Positions 20,469-33,904 of a stretch of 64,000 bases of DNA are shown piece by piece. Each line of letters opens with the position of its first letter. Within the stretch, counting starts at the first letter, position 1. The DNA comes from Primula veris. Its lineage: Eukaryota; Streptophyta; Magnoliopsida; Ericales; Primulaceae. The position numbers and the translations under genes are program-made. The notes beneath the pieces are model-generated. The model was given only the letters and a program-made list of their open reading frames with translations, did no database searches and was not told the DNA's origin. The stretch lies in the NCBI GenBank assembly GCA_963682055.1, contig OY821744.1, forward strand, positions 24,652,967 through 24,716,966, given 5' to 3'.

Positions 20469-22220
20469 AGATCTTGACCGTTTTGCAAATATGTACCAAT
20501 GACAAGTGCCACCAATCTGATATTTAAAGGCTCCAAGATTTTGAGTTGTCAATATCCACAGTCCATCAAATCATATAAATTTGGTTATGTATTTATAGGT
20601 TCCAATGACATGTAGACTATGTAGTCTTTTGGAACAATAAATCATTTATCATTTTTCTTCCAAAATATTTGTCAGCAAAAAAACTCTAATTTGTGGTTTC
20701 TCCTATGTTTATATTTTAATGTAGAAATAATTTAAAATTTTGTCTTTCTCTATAGCCTCACTCAATAAACCCACAACCTTTGGATTGCCATGACATTGAG
20801 CTTGTCATAGCAATTCGAATGTACTTGCTATGAGCCTATGACATTGAGCTTGTCATAGAATAAATACTTGGTAACATTGAGTTATAGTATTTCCAAGACA
20901 AGCTCAATGTTAATGAAATCATATTCATTGTTATGATAAAGGGAAAGGCGTAAAAGATAAAGAAGAACTAGATTCTCTTTTTGTTTCCAAGGCATGCTTA
21001 ATGTTAATGAAGTCTTATTCAATATTATGACCAATGAAAAAACTTGAGAGGAACTAGATGCATCTAACCGACTTACTTACATCAATTTGTGTTAGGTTTC
21101 CATGATATAAAACAATTGTCTTAACAAGACAAGGCCATAAGTAAATTAATCATGAATAACAACGTTAAACGATATTATGACATGTCTTTAGTAAGAGACT
21201 ATTCTTCATTAATAACAAAGTCGGCACTTAGTTAAGCGGAGATGTAAAGTGCCCACAACAGTACAAAATATCTTCCCATTTATAGTACAAATGATTGTAA
21301 CGCAATATAGATGTTAATGAAGTAAATAAAAAGTAAAACATGAGCTAGATAAAACAAACGGATTTAAAACTTTTACAAAAGAGGAACTTATGTATAAGTG
21401 GATATTGAACAAAGAATGACCATACGATCAATATTCTGTGGCAGTTTGCAAACAAAACAAGACATTTGAATAATATAATCTTGCATATGTATAAACATAA
21501 ATAAAGCTTTACTGTCAGATAAACCCAGTATTTTAAAAGGCGAAAAGTTAGTTAAAGCGTTTTCATAAAAGCTACATTAAAGGCGTGAAAAATGTAAGCT
21601 TTATAGGCATAAAAAGAGAGTTTTTTCAGCCTTTGTCAAACTTTGAATCGAGCTTTTTCGCTTTTAACCGAGCTTTTTAAAATGATGGTTGAAAACAGAT
21701 GGGCAGCATCAGAGTTGTTTACTTTTACATTCTTGTGCTAAACTTTTTTTTTTGTTGTAACCAGCATTTCATAATGTAGGCCGGAAATACGTACCTCAAA
21801 TAAACTATTACAAGAGCAAATACCATAAGAAAAAACTCAAACTAGATTGCAACAGAGAAAGTAATTGAAATGAAGCTCGCATTCCCATTTTTTTGGCTTA
21901 ACTTTTATTGACGTCTAAGGTATCAAATTTGGAATGCAGCCTTTTGCAACAATAAATCATTTATCATTCTTCATGCAAACGTATTTGTCAGAAAAATAAC
22001 TCTAATTTCTGTTTGACAACGATAATGGCCAATTTTAAAACTGCATACAGATGCAAATCGGCTTCTCCTAGGTTTAAATTTACTCTAGAAATATAATTTT
22101 TTTCTTTTTCTCGATAGCCTCATTTAATAATTCCCAAGTCTCCACATAGAACTCAAAATAATTCCAGATATAAGTTAAAAATAAACTTATTAATGATAAA
22201 TAAATTGATGTGTATATTAC
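20469..22220. repeat. Right copy of the local segmental duplication (about 20985-21745) and flanks
   Basis: Diverged duplicate of about 18480-19250. A tgacattgagcttgtcata motif is also repeated at about 20790 and 20838. No exon is recognised. Confidence 0.6.
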
Positions 22221-22303
22221 CTTGTATGGAGGTCTTGAAATGCGATGAATAACAATTTTAGTGATTCGTCACACAAATCATTTGAGTAATCAGGGGTCGT
22301 CAT
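22221..22303 (-). CDS. Candidate first coding exon of a minus-strand gene (unidentified)
   Basis: ATG 22303 starts MTTPDYSNDLCDESLKLLF and is open to a donor GTAATA at 22220, leaving phase 2. Upstream, a minus-strand TATAAATA (about 22784-22791) and a donor CCAG/GTAAAA (about 22708) could make a 5' leader intron. No database family is recognised. It points toward the bromodomain relic and may be its first exon, but no connecting exons were found in the 4 kb between. Confidence 0.3.
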
Positions 22304-23865
22304 CTTTTCTTTGAAATAAATTTGATTAGTCTAAAATCAGTTCCTAACACAAAACAATGAAAATTAAATGTTAGGTTTCGGAATGTGTAATTTTTCTAAG
22401 CACGTCATAACTACTTAATAGGAGAATGAATAACACTTGAAGATCTAATTTTTCAAGAAAATATTTTTTTTTTTTAATTTTAACATCAAATCTTGTTGAT
22501 CGATTAATATAACCTACAAAAGTTGTACTATTTCTATAGAGTAAAACCTCTATTGGTGATGTTGGTCGGTCATAAAATCAGAGATATTATTTATAAGCAA
22601 CAAACAGAATGTAATAAACAAAAACCTTAAATCATTTAACAAAATCATATCTATCATACATGCATGTTGATATAGATTGAGAGAGATTGAGAGAGAGAGA
22701 GATTTTACCTGGATCGGTAAAAACATGCGTCATACATATTGAGTGAGTGTATGTATATATGTATGTGTGTGTTTGCTGAGATTGGTATTTATATGGGATA
22801 AACGTTTCATTTTATATATCTAAAACCCTAATCAGGCCGCCAACGACGTATCAAGCAATGGGAGTAATAATTAAACTTTTAAAATCAAGTTTCTAAATAA
22901 GTCATCTTTTTTGAAAATTTAAATCAATTTGAAAAAGCACCGTTGTACCAAAAAATCGCTTTTCTCAACATAAAAACAGTTTGTTTATTAAAAAGCCAAT
23001 TTGTACCATAAATGCGACTACTCTCTACGTAAAGAGGGGTTGTCTATGAGAAAAGATTTTTTTCAACAACAAAGGTTTTTTCAAAAAACATTAGCGGTTT
23101 TTTTCGACAATCTTTTTTTTCACCATGAAAGGAATTTTTTCAACAAATTAGATATTTTCACGGAAGTTTCACAGAAAAATGGTCTTACACTAAAACAAAG
23201 TGATTTTTTTTCCATCAAAAAACGTCTTTTCTCACCCCTAAAAGCGGCTTTTCTTATAAAAAAACGTTTCTTTCATACAAAAATTGTTTTTTATCCTTTA
23301 AAACAAAAGCTTAAATTACATAAGATTGAGGTGAAAATGAATAGCGTTAAAATGATAGTGAATAAGGTTTAGCAGAAAGTATTTATCGTTTATTTGAAAA
23401 TGGATAGGGTATACTTGATAATACTTAAATGTCAATTATAAATATATAGAAAATAAGTTGAAAACGCGTATGCTTGTGCTGAAAGTGTATAAGATTCTGT
23501 TAAATTACAAAGTGTTTAATTGAAATTATATATTGTTCAGCTTGAATTACACATGGTATTGTAAATACATAAAAAATAAGTCAAAAATACGTATAGTTAA
23601 GTTGAGAGTGTATAAGATTCAGTTAAATTACATATTGTTCAGTTTGAATTACACATACACATAATTTAGCCAAACGGTCATGTTAACATATGCCCGGTGC
23701 ATATGTTAAGCCATTATAATGTGGAAAATATTAGATGCAATAAGTTGAGCACATTTAAAAAAAAAATCATTGATACAAAACAATTTTTTTTACAAAATTC
23801 GCATTTAAACTAAAATAATACTATGATTTTTTTTAAAAGAAAATCAGAGACCAAATCTGTTATCT
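22304..23865. other. Intergenic, low-complexity AT-rich DNA
   Basis: Contains GA repeats (22678-22703) and a T/A-run-rich stretch (22900-23320) of degenerate gaaaaaac/gtttttt motifs that yields a 123-codon Phe/Lys-rich frame without any known motif. At 23420-23660 a segment with ttgttcagnttgaattacac is repeated twice. Confidence 0.45.
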
Positions 23866-24622
23866 AATTAACAAATCAGGTCATTGCCTATTTTTTTTTA
23901 AATATAGGAAATCACATAAAACCTTACATAAAATTAAATGATTTATTAGTGTACTAAATTCTATAACGAAATAAATAAAAAAAATTTGTCTCTACAAAGT
24001 CTCGAACACGGGTTGACTAGACTATTTAGTAATAAAACCAATAATTCGATCACAGATAACTATTGATTAGAGAAAGTAAATTAATTATATATATATAGAT
24101 ATAATATTTTGCCAAATAGTGGCCTTCAAAATATAATTTTTTTGGGGGATTTAGGCTCGTGCCTCTTGGGGCTAGCCCAAAATCCGATCCTGAACCCAAA
24201 CGGCCTATTCAACATGAACGGTGTCTTAATAGTGTATATGTTGGTTCAAGACTCAGAAACCCTATAGTCTCGCATCATCTACACATGGCAGACGGTAAAG
24301 AAGGAAGGGGTGAACGGGCCATCTTTCTGTTCCTTACAAAGCACAGCTAGAAAATCTTTAAAAAGAGAAACCGACAAGTGAGATGGAGGTCTCCATTAAT
24401 GCAGAAGATTTTATTGTATGCTTAAGTTATGCAGGATCCATCATACCTACAAACATAGCTCCATCAACTAAGTACTTAATAAGAATGTATCGAAAAAAAA
24501 ATACCAGTAATAAGAATGATATGAAGATAAAATGAAAAGTGAATAAAATTCCTCAAATTTAACTTAACGATGATATAAATCATGCATCAACCATACTTTT
24601 TAGGACAGCTGAGTTTTTTTCC

Positions 24623-24877
24623 CTATGCGTTTCCCACTGGACCTCTCCGTCCCTGTGAAGGAATTACCCATTGAGCAAGTTTTCTTCCGCTGACAGTACT
24701 TTGTGCCCTTTCTGGGGAATGGAATCTCGGAATATTGTTTGTTGTTATGGAGAGATCGGAAGTTAGAACGCCATGATGAACCTCATTCTGAAGCTCAATC
24801 TTAGCTAGTCCACCAATAACAAAGAACAATAAAATTGAAAAAACTGCAACAATAATGTGAACCTTAATAAACTCCAT
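24623..24877 (-). CDS. Small secreted-peptide precursor, copy 1 (84 aa)
   Basis: ATG 24877 starts MEFIKVHIIVAVFSILLFF, a clear signal peptide with likely cleavage near residue 25. A variable middle with Ser/Thr/Asn follows, then a basic, Gly/Pro-rich C-terminus (RKLAQWVIPSQGRRGPVGNA) at the very end, the layout of plant peptide-hormone precursors. There are no cysteines. It matches no CLE, CEP, RGF or PSK signature I know; the Pro/Gly/Arg/Asn ending is only loosely like IDA/PIP peptides. A CTATATATAAG box lies about 70 nt upstream. Copy 2 at 36857 differs at several residues in the signal and middle but is identical over the last 17. Single exon, no lesion. Confidence 0.6.
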   Translation of the reverse strand: MEFIKVHIIVAVFSILLFFVIGGLAKIELQNEVHHGVLTSDLSITTNNIPRFHSPERAQSTVSGRKLAQWVIPSQGRRGPVGNA

Positions 24878-24940
24878 ATTCCCACAACAAAGAATTATAC
24901 ATAGTTGATTGATAGAATAGTCTCTGATTGTGATCTTGTC

Positions 24941-24950
24941 TTATATATAG
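24941..24950 (-). promoter_or_regulatory. TATA box of secreted-peptide gene copy 1
   Basis: Minus-strand CTATATATAA, about 65-73 nt above the ATG; identical in copy 2. Confidence 0.55.
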
Positions 24951-26239
24951 GTAATATGATATCTTTTCTGGAATCTTTTTAATATCCGTCTCTTTTTAAT
25001 TGGTTTCTGTGAGAGAAGATTATTTCATTTGCAGTATTACTTTAGGTTAATACTAGTCAAGATTGATCTAAATTAACCTAAAGTTTACCCTGCATGAGAT
25101 ACGTATATATTGTGATTGATTTTGCTATTAAAATTCATTATACAAAAGATTATATTCCTTAAATAATAGCCTCAGTTATTCCGCTATATTTAGTTGATGT
25201 GACTTCAAATTTTCTACCCCATAATTATAAATATTCCCTATCCCATTAATATAATTGATCAACTTCATCATTATTAGATACTTACAATATACCCGAGTAT
25301 AATTTTAATATCTAATGTGGTGAGTGTTCTTAATGCAATTGATAAAAAAAAAAAAGAAGGAAATATGTTATATTTTCTTAGCATACAATCATGTCATTAA
25401 TACAACCTTTATGAAAATAAATTTAGTTCTAATTGCTAAATACAGTATTTTTTTACCAACTACCTATTGCAAAAATAAATATGAAATTCAAAACAATACA
25501 AAAGTATGATTTCTTCACGAAATTATAACATCCTACGCTTATATTTTAGCACAACAACAACAACAAGAATATGAATATTAAGTGTTTAATCATTTAAAAT
25601 AAATATTATGGTTTCTTCTGGGCTATGATGCGTTAAAAAGGAACCAATTAAAAGAACAAATGTAAAATTAATAAACAGGTGTTTGATTACAAAAAAAATA
25701 AAATAAAAAATAAGCAGGTGTTAATGTTGACCTTGTACTAAACGAAAGTAACTACAAATGGAAATATTTTATTGTGAAGATACATACTTGACGTTAATTA
25801 TAATTAGTTGAGAAAATATACTTTAATTACTCAAATAACTTAATACAATTTAAATAAATAAATATTATCTTTTTCCACACATCAATTTATCTCCCAAAAA
25901 AATCATCATACATATATTTTTATATTATTATAACAATAAAACATTATATTTTTACGATATTCATTCTATTATTTTTACAAACTTTTTGAAAATATTAAAT
26001 TTATTTGTGTCGGATCATATTTATATAATTACGTGTTACACACGTAACACGTAGACTACAATTACTAGTTAGTGTATATTGTAAGCATTTAATTATGATG
26101 AGATGGACCAATTAGATTAATGGGGTAGTAAATGAAGTATAATAGTGGGGTAGAAAATTTGGACCGAGTTGATATGCCTTATCAAATGTCAATGTTAATA
26201 TATAGTAGCATACATATAAATATATGCTAATATAAATTC

Positions 26240-26880
26240 TTAAATCTATGGGTGGCATCGGTTCGTTATCAAATTTTTTGACTATATACCGATAACATAC
26301 CAAACTAGTTTGCTATGAGAATTTTTATGCCATTACCGAACAAAAAAAATCGGTATACCAAACTATTCGGTTGGTTCGGCTCGGTTCGGTTTTGGTTTTT
26401 ATACCAAACTTTAGAGTTTACAAGTGATGATAGAAAAATGATGCGTATCGGGAAAAAAATAATAGTATAAAGTTTTAAAAGTAGTAGATTAAGAATATAT
26501 ATTGTATTTATTTATATCATTGTTACATTTCTTGTTTATTTGCATAAAAGAGTAAACATTATTAGACATTTCTAGTAAATTTTATAAATAAAATAAAATG
26601 TTATAAGTATTCAGTAGAAAAAATAAATATAACTATGTTAATAAGTATGTATAAGTCTTTTAGATTATTTGTCTATATATTATATTTTAATATTTCGGTT
26701 TGGATCGGTACCATACCAAACTCATCAAATGAATACCGAAACCGAACCGACCTTAAAAGATCAGTTCAGTTGTACCGTACCGTAATATCGGTATACCAAA
26801 CTTTTGGTACCGACTTGATTGTTCGGCTCGAAAAGCGGTCGGTTGGTACAAATCGATACAAAAAGGCAACCCCTACTCAA
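26240..26880. mobile_element. CGGTTCGG-rich foldback element (non-autonomous, hAT-like?)
   Basis: The left end gggtggcatcggttcg (26250) and right end ...aaaaaggcaacccctact (26870) are roughly inverted, with clusters of accgaaccgaacc and its complement at both sides and an AT-rich core. The segment is missing from the other segmental copy. A clear 8-bp target duplication was not found. Confidence 0.4.
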
Positions 26881-27399
26881 ATATACGAATTTTAATCAAA
26901 GTAAGAACAATAAGAAATACTATCATATTAAATGACAATCAAAACATCGACATGCATTCCAGTCATATTAGAGCATATTTAATGGTTCGTTGTTTCATGT
27001 CGTTGGTTTAAATTAAATTTTGGGTGTTGGTTTGTGAGAAGCGACGGGTCAAGTTTATTGGTGTGTTAGTTTAAGGTGTTTGTTTAACTTTTTAATGTTA
27101 TTGAAATTACTAAACAGGTGCTAACAGTTTTGAATGTAATTAAATAACTCTTAACACTTATAATTGTAGTCAAACCAAATAATTGACAACTAAAAACTAT
27201 AAATTTAAATAAATAAAATTAAACATTCATTTCATTAATTAATAAAAGAGAAGATCAATTAAAAATAAAAATTACATCAAGTAAAAATAAAAACTAAATC
27301 AATTGAAAATAAAAATTACATCAAATAAAAAAAAAAAACATGACTTTGAACATCGTCGGCCTCAAACTCTCGAACCATGCAATTGCCAAATGTGCTCGA

Positions 27400-28617
27400 T
27401 TAGATTTTTTGAAGGTTTTCGTGTGTGTTTTTGTTCTTAAGCGATACACGTTTTTCTCTAAATGTTGTTAGAAGGGGATTTTCAATGACCGGAAGAGGCG
27501 GAGGAGGATCTTCAGAACCCGCAATTGAAAAATCTCTTGACTCTAATTGTTCTGGAGGCTCGCGTTTAACAATCATATTATGCAATATTATGCACGCTAA
27601 CATTATGTACTTTAAATATTCTTGATCCCACAAGCGTGCCGAACTTCTTAAAATGTGCCAACGAGATTGCAACACATCAAATGCACGCTCGACGTCTTTT
27701 CGAACTCTTTCTTGGTATTGAGAAAAAGTACAATCTTTTTGTGATAAAGGAGACGCAACGCTTTTCACGAAATAAGCACATGGAAGATAAATTCCATCAG
27801 TAAGGTAGTATCCCATATTGTATTGGATTCCATTTATCTTATAGCTATAAGGTGGGGCATGTGGGACATCACCTTCCATAAGTCTATCAAATAAATTAGA
27901 CTCCTCCAATACATTGATGTCATTATTACAACTGGATGCCCCGAAATAAGCATGTTATATCCATAAATCCTTAGAAGTAACCGTTTGAAGGACTACGGAT
28001 GGCTCTTTTTTGTGACCACTTTGATATTGATCATCCGAAGCGGTGGGACAATTTTTCCATTTCCAATGCATGCAGTCAATGCTTCCGAGCATACCGAGAA
28101 AACCCCTACGAGTGTTGATAATGTTTAATCGACAAATATCGTCCTCATTTGGCTTTCTAAGATAATGCTCGCCAAATGTTCTCACGATAGCACGAGAAAA
28201 CTCTTTCATATAATTAATGGTAGAATTTGCAGATATACAAAAATTCTCATTGACTAAGTCCGTCGAGAAATCATACGCTAACATGCGGAGAGTAGCAGTA
28301 ATTTTTTGATAAAGGGTGGCACATATACAGCCCGCAACATCATATTTTTGTTGAAAATAATGATCTTTCTCGATAACCTCATCGGCCATTCTGACGAATA
28401 ATTCCCTGTCCATACGAAAACTCCGTCGAAATACTTCGTCCGGGTACATATGTTCTCCAAAAAAATAGTCTCTCTAGAGTTTAGCGTCCTCTTCCAAAAT
28501 TAATCGAGACCTCTCAACTCGTTGTTTTTGCGGACGTTGTTGTGAAGTTACTTCATGTTCGAAAGCAACAAGAATAGGTAAAAACATAAGGTCGTCGACG
28601 AGAAAAATTTCATTCAT
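27400..28617 (-). pseudogene. PIF/Harbinger transposase (DDE_Tnp_4 type) with two in-frame stops
   Basis: This enzyme cuts and pastes Harbinger-type elements. One frame runs from ATG 28617 to the stop at 27400, about 405 codons, near full length, broken only by TAG (28476-28474) and TAA (27957-27955). The catalytic triad can be seen: Asp in GSIDCMHWKW, Asp in YYLTDGIYLP and Glu in VERAFDVLQSRW. The N-terminal part has DEVFRRSFRMDRELF, typical of the family. The TAA stands where a Trp is usual (DLWI*HAYFG). More N-terminal coding may exist above 28617 (a Ser/Asp-rich stretch), with a frame break there. Terminal inverted repeats were not identified with confidence; tattagagcatatttaatgg near 26970 is a possible left end. 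Confidence 0.88.
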
Positions 28618-28699
28618 CGCTGCGAAATTGGCATCATCAAAATCGGACGAGGAATCAGATGAATATGAGGAGAATCAGATTGGATCCATTTGTATTTCG

Positions 28700-29337
28700 G
28701 ATAGAAAGTGTTTGAATTATATGATATATAGAATAATATATTTGAGATAGAGAGAGTGTTTTTGAAATTGTTTGATTTGAATGATAGTAGAATGAGTTTA
28801 TATAGGGATAAAATAGGGTTATTTTGTAATTTAAAAATTTTTAAGTACCAAAAACTAGCCGTTATAAGTAATATTTTATATGTTAAAAAAACTTGGAGAC
28901 AAAAAAAAATCAAAATAGTCGTTTATTACCGTTATAGAGACTTTTTCATAGTTAAATTAAAACTACAGGACCATGTTTGTAATTATTAACGGTCATATTT
29001 TTTATTTTATTTTATATTTGAAACTATAGGGATTGGTTTATAAATAATACAGGGAGCAATCCCTGTAATTATTAACATGGAACCAATATCCAGAATTTAT
29101 GGAAGGGAACAGACAGAGAGAAGGGGAAGAGACAGGAGAGAGCAGGCAGCACACATATCTCTGTCTGATAAAGTTGGCTGCAATATTTTTATGGCTCTCC
29201 CTCAGCAAACAAATTGCGATAAACATGCTCTTAGGGAAGATCAGAACATATACGGAATTAGATAAGCACCTTGCAAAGCTTAACAAAGGCAACTGAACGT
29301 ATACTACAAACTGAAACTTAACATCGATCCTTTGTTA
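28700..29337. other. Intergenic
   Basis: AT-rich leader side of the Harbinger relic, then a less AT-rich stretch (29070-29300) with 60-70 codon frames on both strands but no known motif. Confidence 0.4.
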
Positions 29338-29572
29338 CTCCCTCCGTTTCTAATTAATTGTCCATCACGAAACTACATGCAATTTTAACCGGTCAATAAC
29401 TTGTATCAAAATTGTCGGAATGAAATTTTTTAAAAGTTAATCATATAGTTCAAACATTAAATTATATGATTTAGTTTTGAAAATTTTCATTTCGACAATT
29501 TTGATACATGTTACAAGCCGGTGAAAATTGCACGTAATTTCGTAGAGGACAATTAATTTGGAACGGAGAGAG
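29338..29572. mobile_element. Stowaway MITE (235 bp) with TA target duplication
   Basis: The left end CTCCCTCCGTTTC and right end GGAACGGAGAGAG are inverted repeats of the Stowaway (Tc1/mariner) type, flanked by TA at 29336-29337 and 29573-29574. The arms pair over nearly the whole element (for example caaaattgtcg against cgacaattttg). No coding capacity. Confidence 0.92.
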
Positions 29573-29574
29573 TA

Positions 29575-32507
29575 ATTAATTAGTTCGACCAGTTAATAAT
29601 AAGACAACCATAAACTTGAATAATCTTACGAATTATTGACAAAAAATGCTATGCTTTATTCCAACTCATTGACACAGTTAGAAAATAAAATAAACAAGTA
29701 TGAAATTAGCAACCAATATTTCCGAAATGTCAAAAACAATCCATATAGTACTATGTTTTATTATAAACTAACAAGAAGAAAACAAGAATATATTTTTCTA
29801 CTCGTTTGCTATATCTACTCGATATACTTACCGGATCATAGCATTTGGTAAACAGGCTGCTCAAAAATATAATATGATGGATCTTAAAGATTTCGTGATC
29901 ACATATTTTTGGTCGGTATAAAGAGCTCTTCGAAAAAGAGACGATCTAACTTGTGTCTAAACCGACGTTAATAGCATTAAATTTGATATAACTCATTTTT
30001 TATTTTCTAGTATGGAAATAAATAGGAGAATATTTATTTAGCCCTAGTTGCATTGACATCAACTATCATCAAATGAATTATATAAAAAATTAATCAACGT
30101 TATAAATTAGACATTAAATTGATAAAATTATAAGAAATGAAAAATTAATAAAATTGATCATATGGTCAAATCTTCAATACCATCTTGGATGCAATAAGTT
30201 TGACATATAATGTTTCACTATTGTGGTACTATTCAGTTAGCTAATAACCTAACTTGTAGTAGGGTTGTTTTATTGAGTAGAGACGAGTACCCCCCTTACG
30301 CACCTTTTACTCCGAATTCCATGATGCCAAACGAATTGGAGCTTTATGCGAAATGTACTTGGTTTCTTTGATCACACATGTATCAGTTTAAAAGATTATG
30401 TATACTGTTGATAACAAAAAAAAAGTATTAGAAAAAGATTATGTTTTTATTTTATAGTATTTAATACTATTACATATAGAATTGAAAGTTTTAAAAAACA
30501 CCATTAAACTGAGGTCACGCTCCCCGTATCATTATAAAACATGTACATATTTTCTAGAGTACAGATTTTCTAGAGTTCTCCTATAGTGGACTGACAAATG
30601 GCAATTTATCAAACTGAAACCGTACATGTCGTTTCAACTTTTTATCTAGTTCTAACCATAGTTATAGTAAGTCGGGAAGCGGAAGCGGGAAACGAGAAGC
30701 GTAAGAGGAAACACAAGCTAATTTTTAATGGGAAACGCCGACACGATTAATTTTTTTAAATATAACATATAGGAAAAGTTTTATGAACCTCTCCCAATTT
30801 TATGAATAATACAACAATAAAGTGAAGAACTAATTAAATTCTTATAATTTAAGAGATAATTATCAAAATAACTTATATATGCTCTTTTATTAACTTGATT
30901 TCATCTTATTTTAAATGCATTTTTTACTTTTATTCAAAAAATAGTATCTTAGAAGTTTTCTGAATGTTTTATTGAGTTTTCTAAGAAATATAATTTAAGA
31001 TTTTAGAAAGGTTTCGCTTAATTTTCTGAAACGTTTCGTACACGTTTTATTTTAAATTTTGATAGAGTAGCGTACCCGTTTTCGAAACGCGTTTTTAAGG
31101 ATCTTGCAAATACTTTTTTTATTATGTCAACAATTTTTGTCTTGTAGAGGTTCTTGCATCTATGATCAAATGATTGGTAAAACTTGTCCTAATAAATAAA
31201 TAAATTATTAATTGGTTAACCAACGCAGAGTAAAATCCAAATTGGTTTTTGATTAAGGATGAACGTGCAAAAAACTTGAAGACAAAAAGCTTTCATTAAT
31301 AATTAATGATAAGAGAAGTGATATTATTTTTAAAAGAAAAAAGAGTTAAGAAAGCTTTAAAAGGTGTAAAAATGCAAAAAAAGTGGATTGTAAAAGAGAA
31401 AATGTTAAATGAATATAACTTTCAAGGGAGATAAGGATATGAAGTTTAATGGAGCAAAGTTGAGAGCATCCATATTGTATTAGTTACATATGACTAGCAA
31501 TATTATCAAAAAACCACAAGTGATAACTTTACTCACTAAATGAAGCTAGTGGTTTTGTACTTTTGTTACACACTGGAGAGTTCAATTCAAGCCAACAATG
31601 TTATATTATACAATAAAATTAATTGTTTGTAATTAAAAAAAGTGAGAAAATAACTACAAATTGTTAGGTAGTCATTCCTGAAATGCCATATCACCTACTA
31701 AGTAGCAACTGTAGCATGTTAACTGTGGCCATAGTGCATTTAAAATGCAACTTAGTCTCTCCGATGTGCACATAAAAGTCACAATTCTAACATATTCTTA
31801 CACTAATTGGTGTACTATTGAGTCCGATGTTGATGCTCTGACAGTCCATTACTATAGAACTCTAAATCATCTGTATCTCCTCAAAAATGAAATTATTATA
31901 AAAGCGGGCCAGTTAAGACATTTTCAAGGAAGAAAACGCACAAGGCCATACTTCATAGTTCATAATGAAGTAACCTCGTTGGGTGCAAATTTACTCAAGT
32001 TAGATTCATCAATTTTCCATCATGTTATCGGGTTTTTCAAGTGTATTAGTAATTATTTTTGTGATTACATTTTTTTAAATCAACTTTCTATATTATTAAT
32101 TTTTAAAGTGTTTGTTCGAAAAAATCTGTCAGATTGATTTTTCTTACGTTTAATTGTTTATTTAACAATTTATAATGTAGTAATATTAATAAATACCAAA
32201 AAAAATATTAAAATTCAAATTTTACAAATTTTTTGAAAAATATTTTAAAAATAATATAAAAAATTGATTTAAAAAATATAATCAAAAAATAATTCTTAAT
32301 ACAGTTGAAAAAACTGATAATTTGAAGGGAACATAATAGAAACCTGATAAACATAAGTTGAGTAAATAAGTTGAGTAAATTTGCAGCCAACAATAAGTTT
32401 TTTTAAATTTGGGTAGAAGTTTTGTAATTTTTAGTTTTTACCTAAACATCGAAATTGGTAATTGAAATAAATACATACAAATGACACTCAATTACCACTA
32501 GCATTAG
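29575..32507. other. Intergenic AT-rich DNA
   Basis: No gene recognised. A degenerate gtcgggaagcggaagcggga stretch at 30672 and cgtttcg motifs near 31025-31090 look like remains of a small transposon. The open frame at 31745-32137 has no known motif. Confidence 0.4.
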
Positions 32508-33904
32508 ATATACTACGGGGAAAAATCCCGAAATTCCGTTCGAAATTTTTCGACTCGATAATAGTCTCGAACCGAAAATATCGGGTTTTGTCCCGACCCG
32601 ACAAACTTCGGGATCGGATGATAATTTTAAATTCATCGGGTGTCCTGACCCGACCCAATTTTTTAATTAATTTATATAAAAATATAAATTAATTTATATC
32701 AAATGCAAGTGATGATAATCGAATCTAGCATACAATGTAAGCACTCTAGCAGCTACAATAATTTTTGTTTTATATATTAGTTATAATTATATAAATATAA
32801 TATATTTGTAGTTTTGAATATATGAAACTATTAAAAAAAATATATACTTAAATTAAAAAATTATATTGTTATTTTCAAAAAAAATAAATGATTATTATTT
32901 TTCGATTATAAAAATTATAATGATAATGTATCTCATTTACTATGAAAATTGTTCACTGTGTGAATAAAACTAAATACTAAAAAAATCTGATAAAAAAACT
33001 TATCAATTTTTTTATCTACTCCATTATTTGTATTTTCACACTATTTTTTCTAGTACTTGTTAATTTATTTTTTCATTTATTAGAAATGTTATTTTTAAAC
33101 TAATATTATGATTCGTGTTAATAAAATGTTTAGACTTATCAAATAAAAATTATTAATAAAAAATGACATTGTCGTAAAATAAATAAAAAAAAATATGTGG
33201 AAAGATTCTATATAAATATATCCCAATCTTACGTCTGAAAATTTGGATAATCCGTATAGGCATATTTTTTTTCACTCCGACCTGATCCCGCCTCCCAACC
33301 CGACTCGAAATTCTCCCGACCCAAACGAGTCCCGATCCGACACTATCGGCTATTCTCCGGACCCGATTACTTAGTTAAATATATTTAATATTATTACTTA
33401 GTTATGTATGTTATATAAATTTGTTATTCTGTGAAGTGTTATTAAGTTGTAATTTCTATTTTTGTTTTTAACCTAACTATTGGATGATCATGACTCATAA
33501 GCACGAATACCAACTAGCAGATGATGTACAATTTTACAAGTATTATGAATAAGTAAGAAGTTTTATTATTAACTATTTTTTTAGTTGGCCGTGAAACATA
33601 TTATATACTAGCTAATTCACACTAACATGTCAATAATTAAATGCACACTACATATGCAAAATACTAGTATCAGTTTTTTTGTGTGTATATATATCATGTG
33701 TTCGTTTATTTAGGTGATTCTCATAAATCATAGTGTAGTTATTTTATTGGAATTATCCCATCCCGACTCGTCGGGTTCCCGAATTATCGGATACCCGAGT
33801 TGTTTCGGGTTCGGGAGTAAAAGATGGTTCCCGACACTTATCGGGTCGGGATTCGGGGTAATGAATTTCGGGTCGGTCCCACCCCGATCGCACCCGTAGG
33901 TATA
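32508..33904. mobile_element. CCCGACCC-rich foldback element, about 1.4 kb
   Basis: The ends tactacgggg (32511) and cacccgtaggta (33891-33902) are imperfect inverted repeats, and clusters of cccgaccc and tcgggtcggg stand at both sides of an AT-rich core. This is the pattern of non-autonomous plant foldback or hAT-like elements. No transposase; no target duplication confirmed. Confidence 0.4.

Larger units (their letters stand above)
23866..27050. repeat. Segmental duplication, copy 1 (matches 36100-38385)
   Basis: Both copies share the start cattgcc...aggaaaycacataaaacc, the secreted-peptide gene, and the far end tattagagcatatt...ggtttaaattaaattttgg. Copy 1 has about 890 bp (26010-26895) absent from copy 2, which includes a CGGTTCGG-rich foldback element. 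The two copies are in the same orientation, 12.2 kb apart. Confidence 0.85.

Noticed and set aside
23001..23372. 123-codon Phe/Lys-rich frame
   Set aside because: Comes from T- and A-run-rich low-complexity DNA; no motif, no promoter seen.
29077..29296. Two overlapping 62-65 codon frames
   Set aside because: No motif in either frame, although base composition differs from the flanks.
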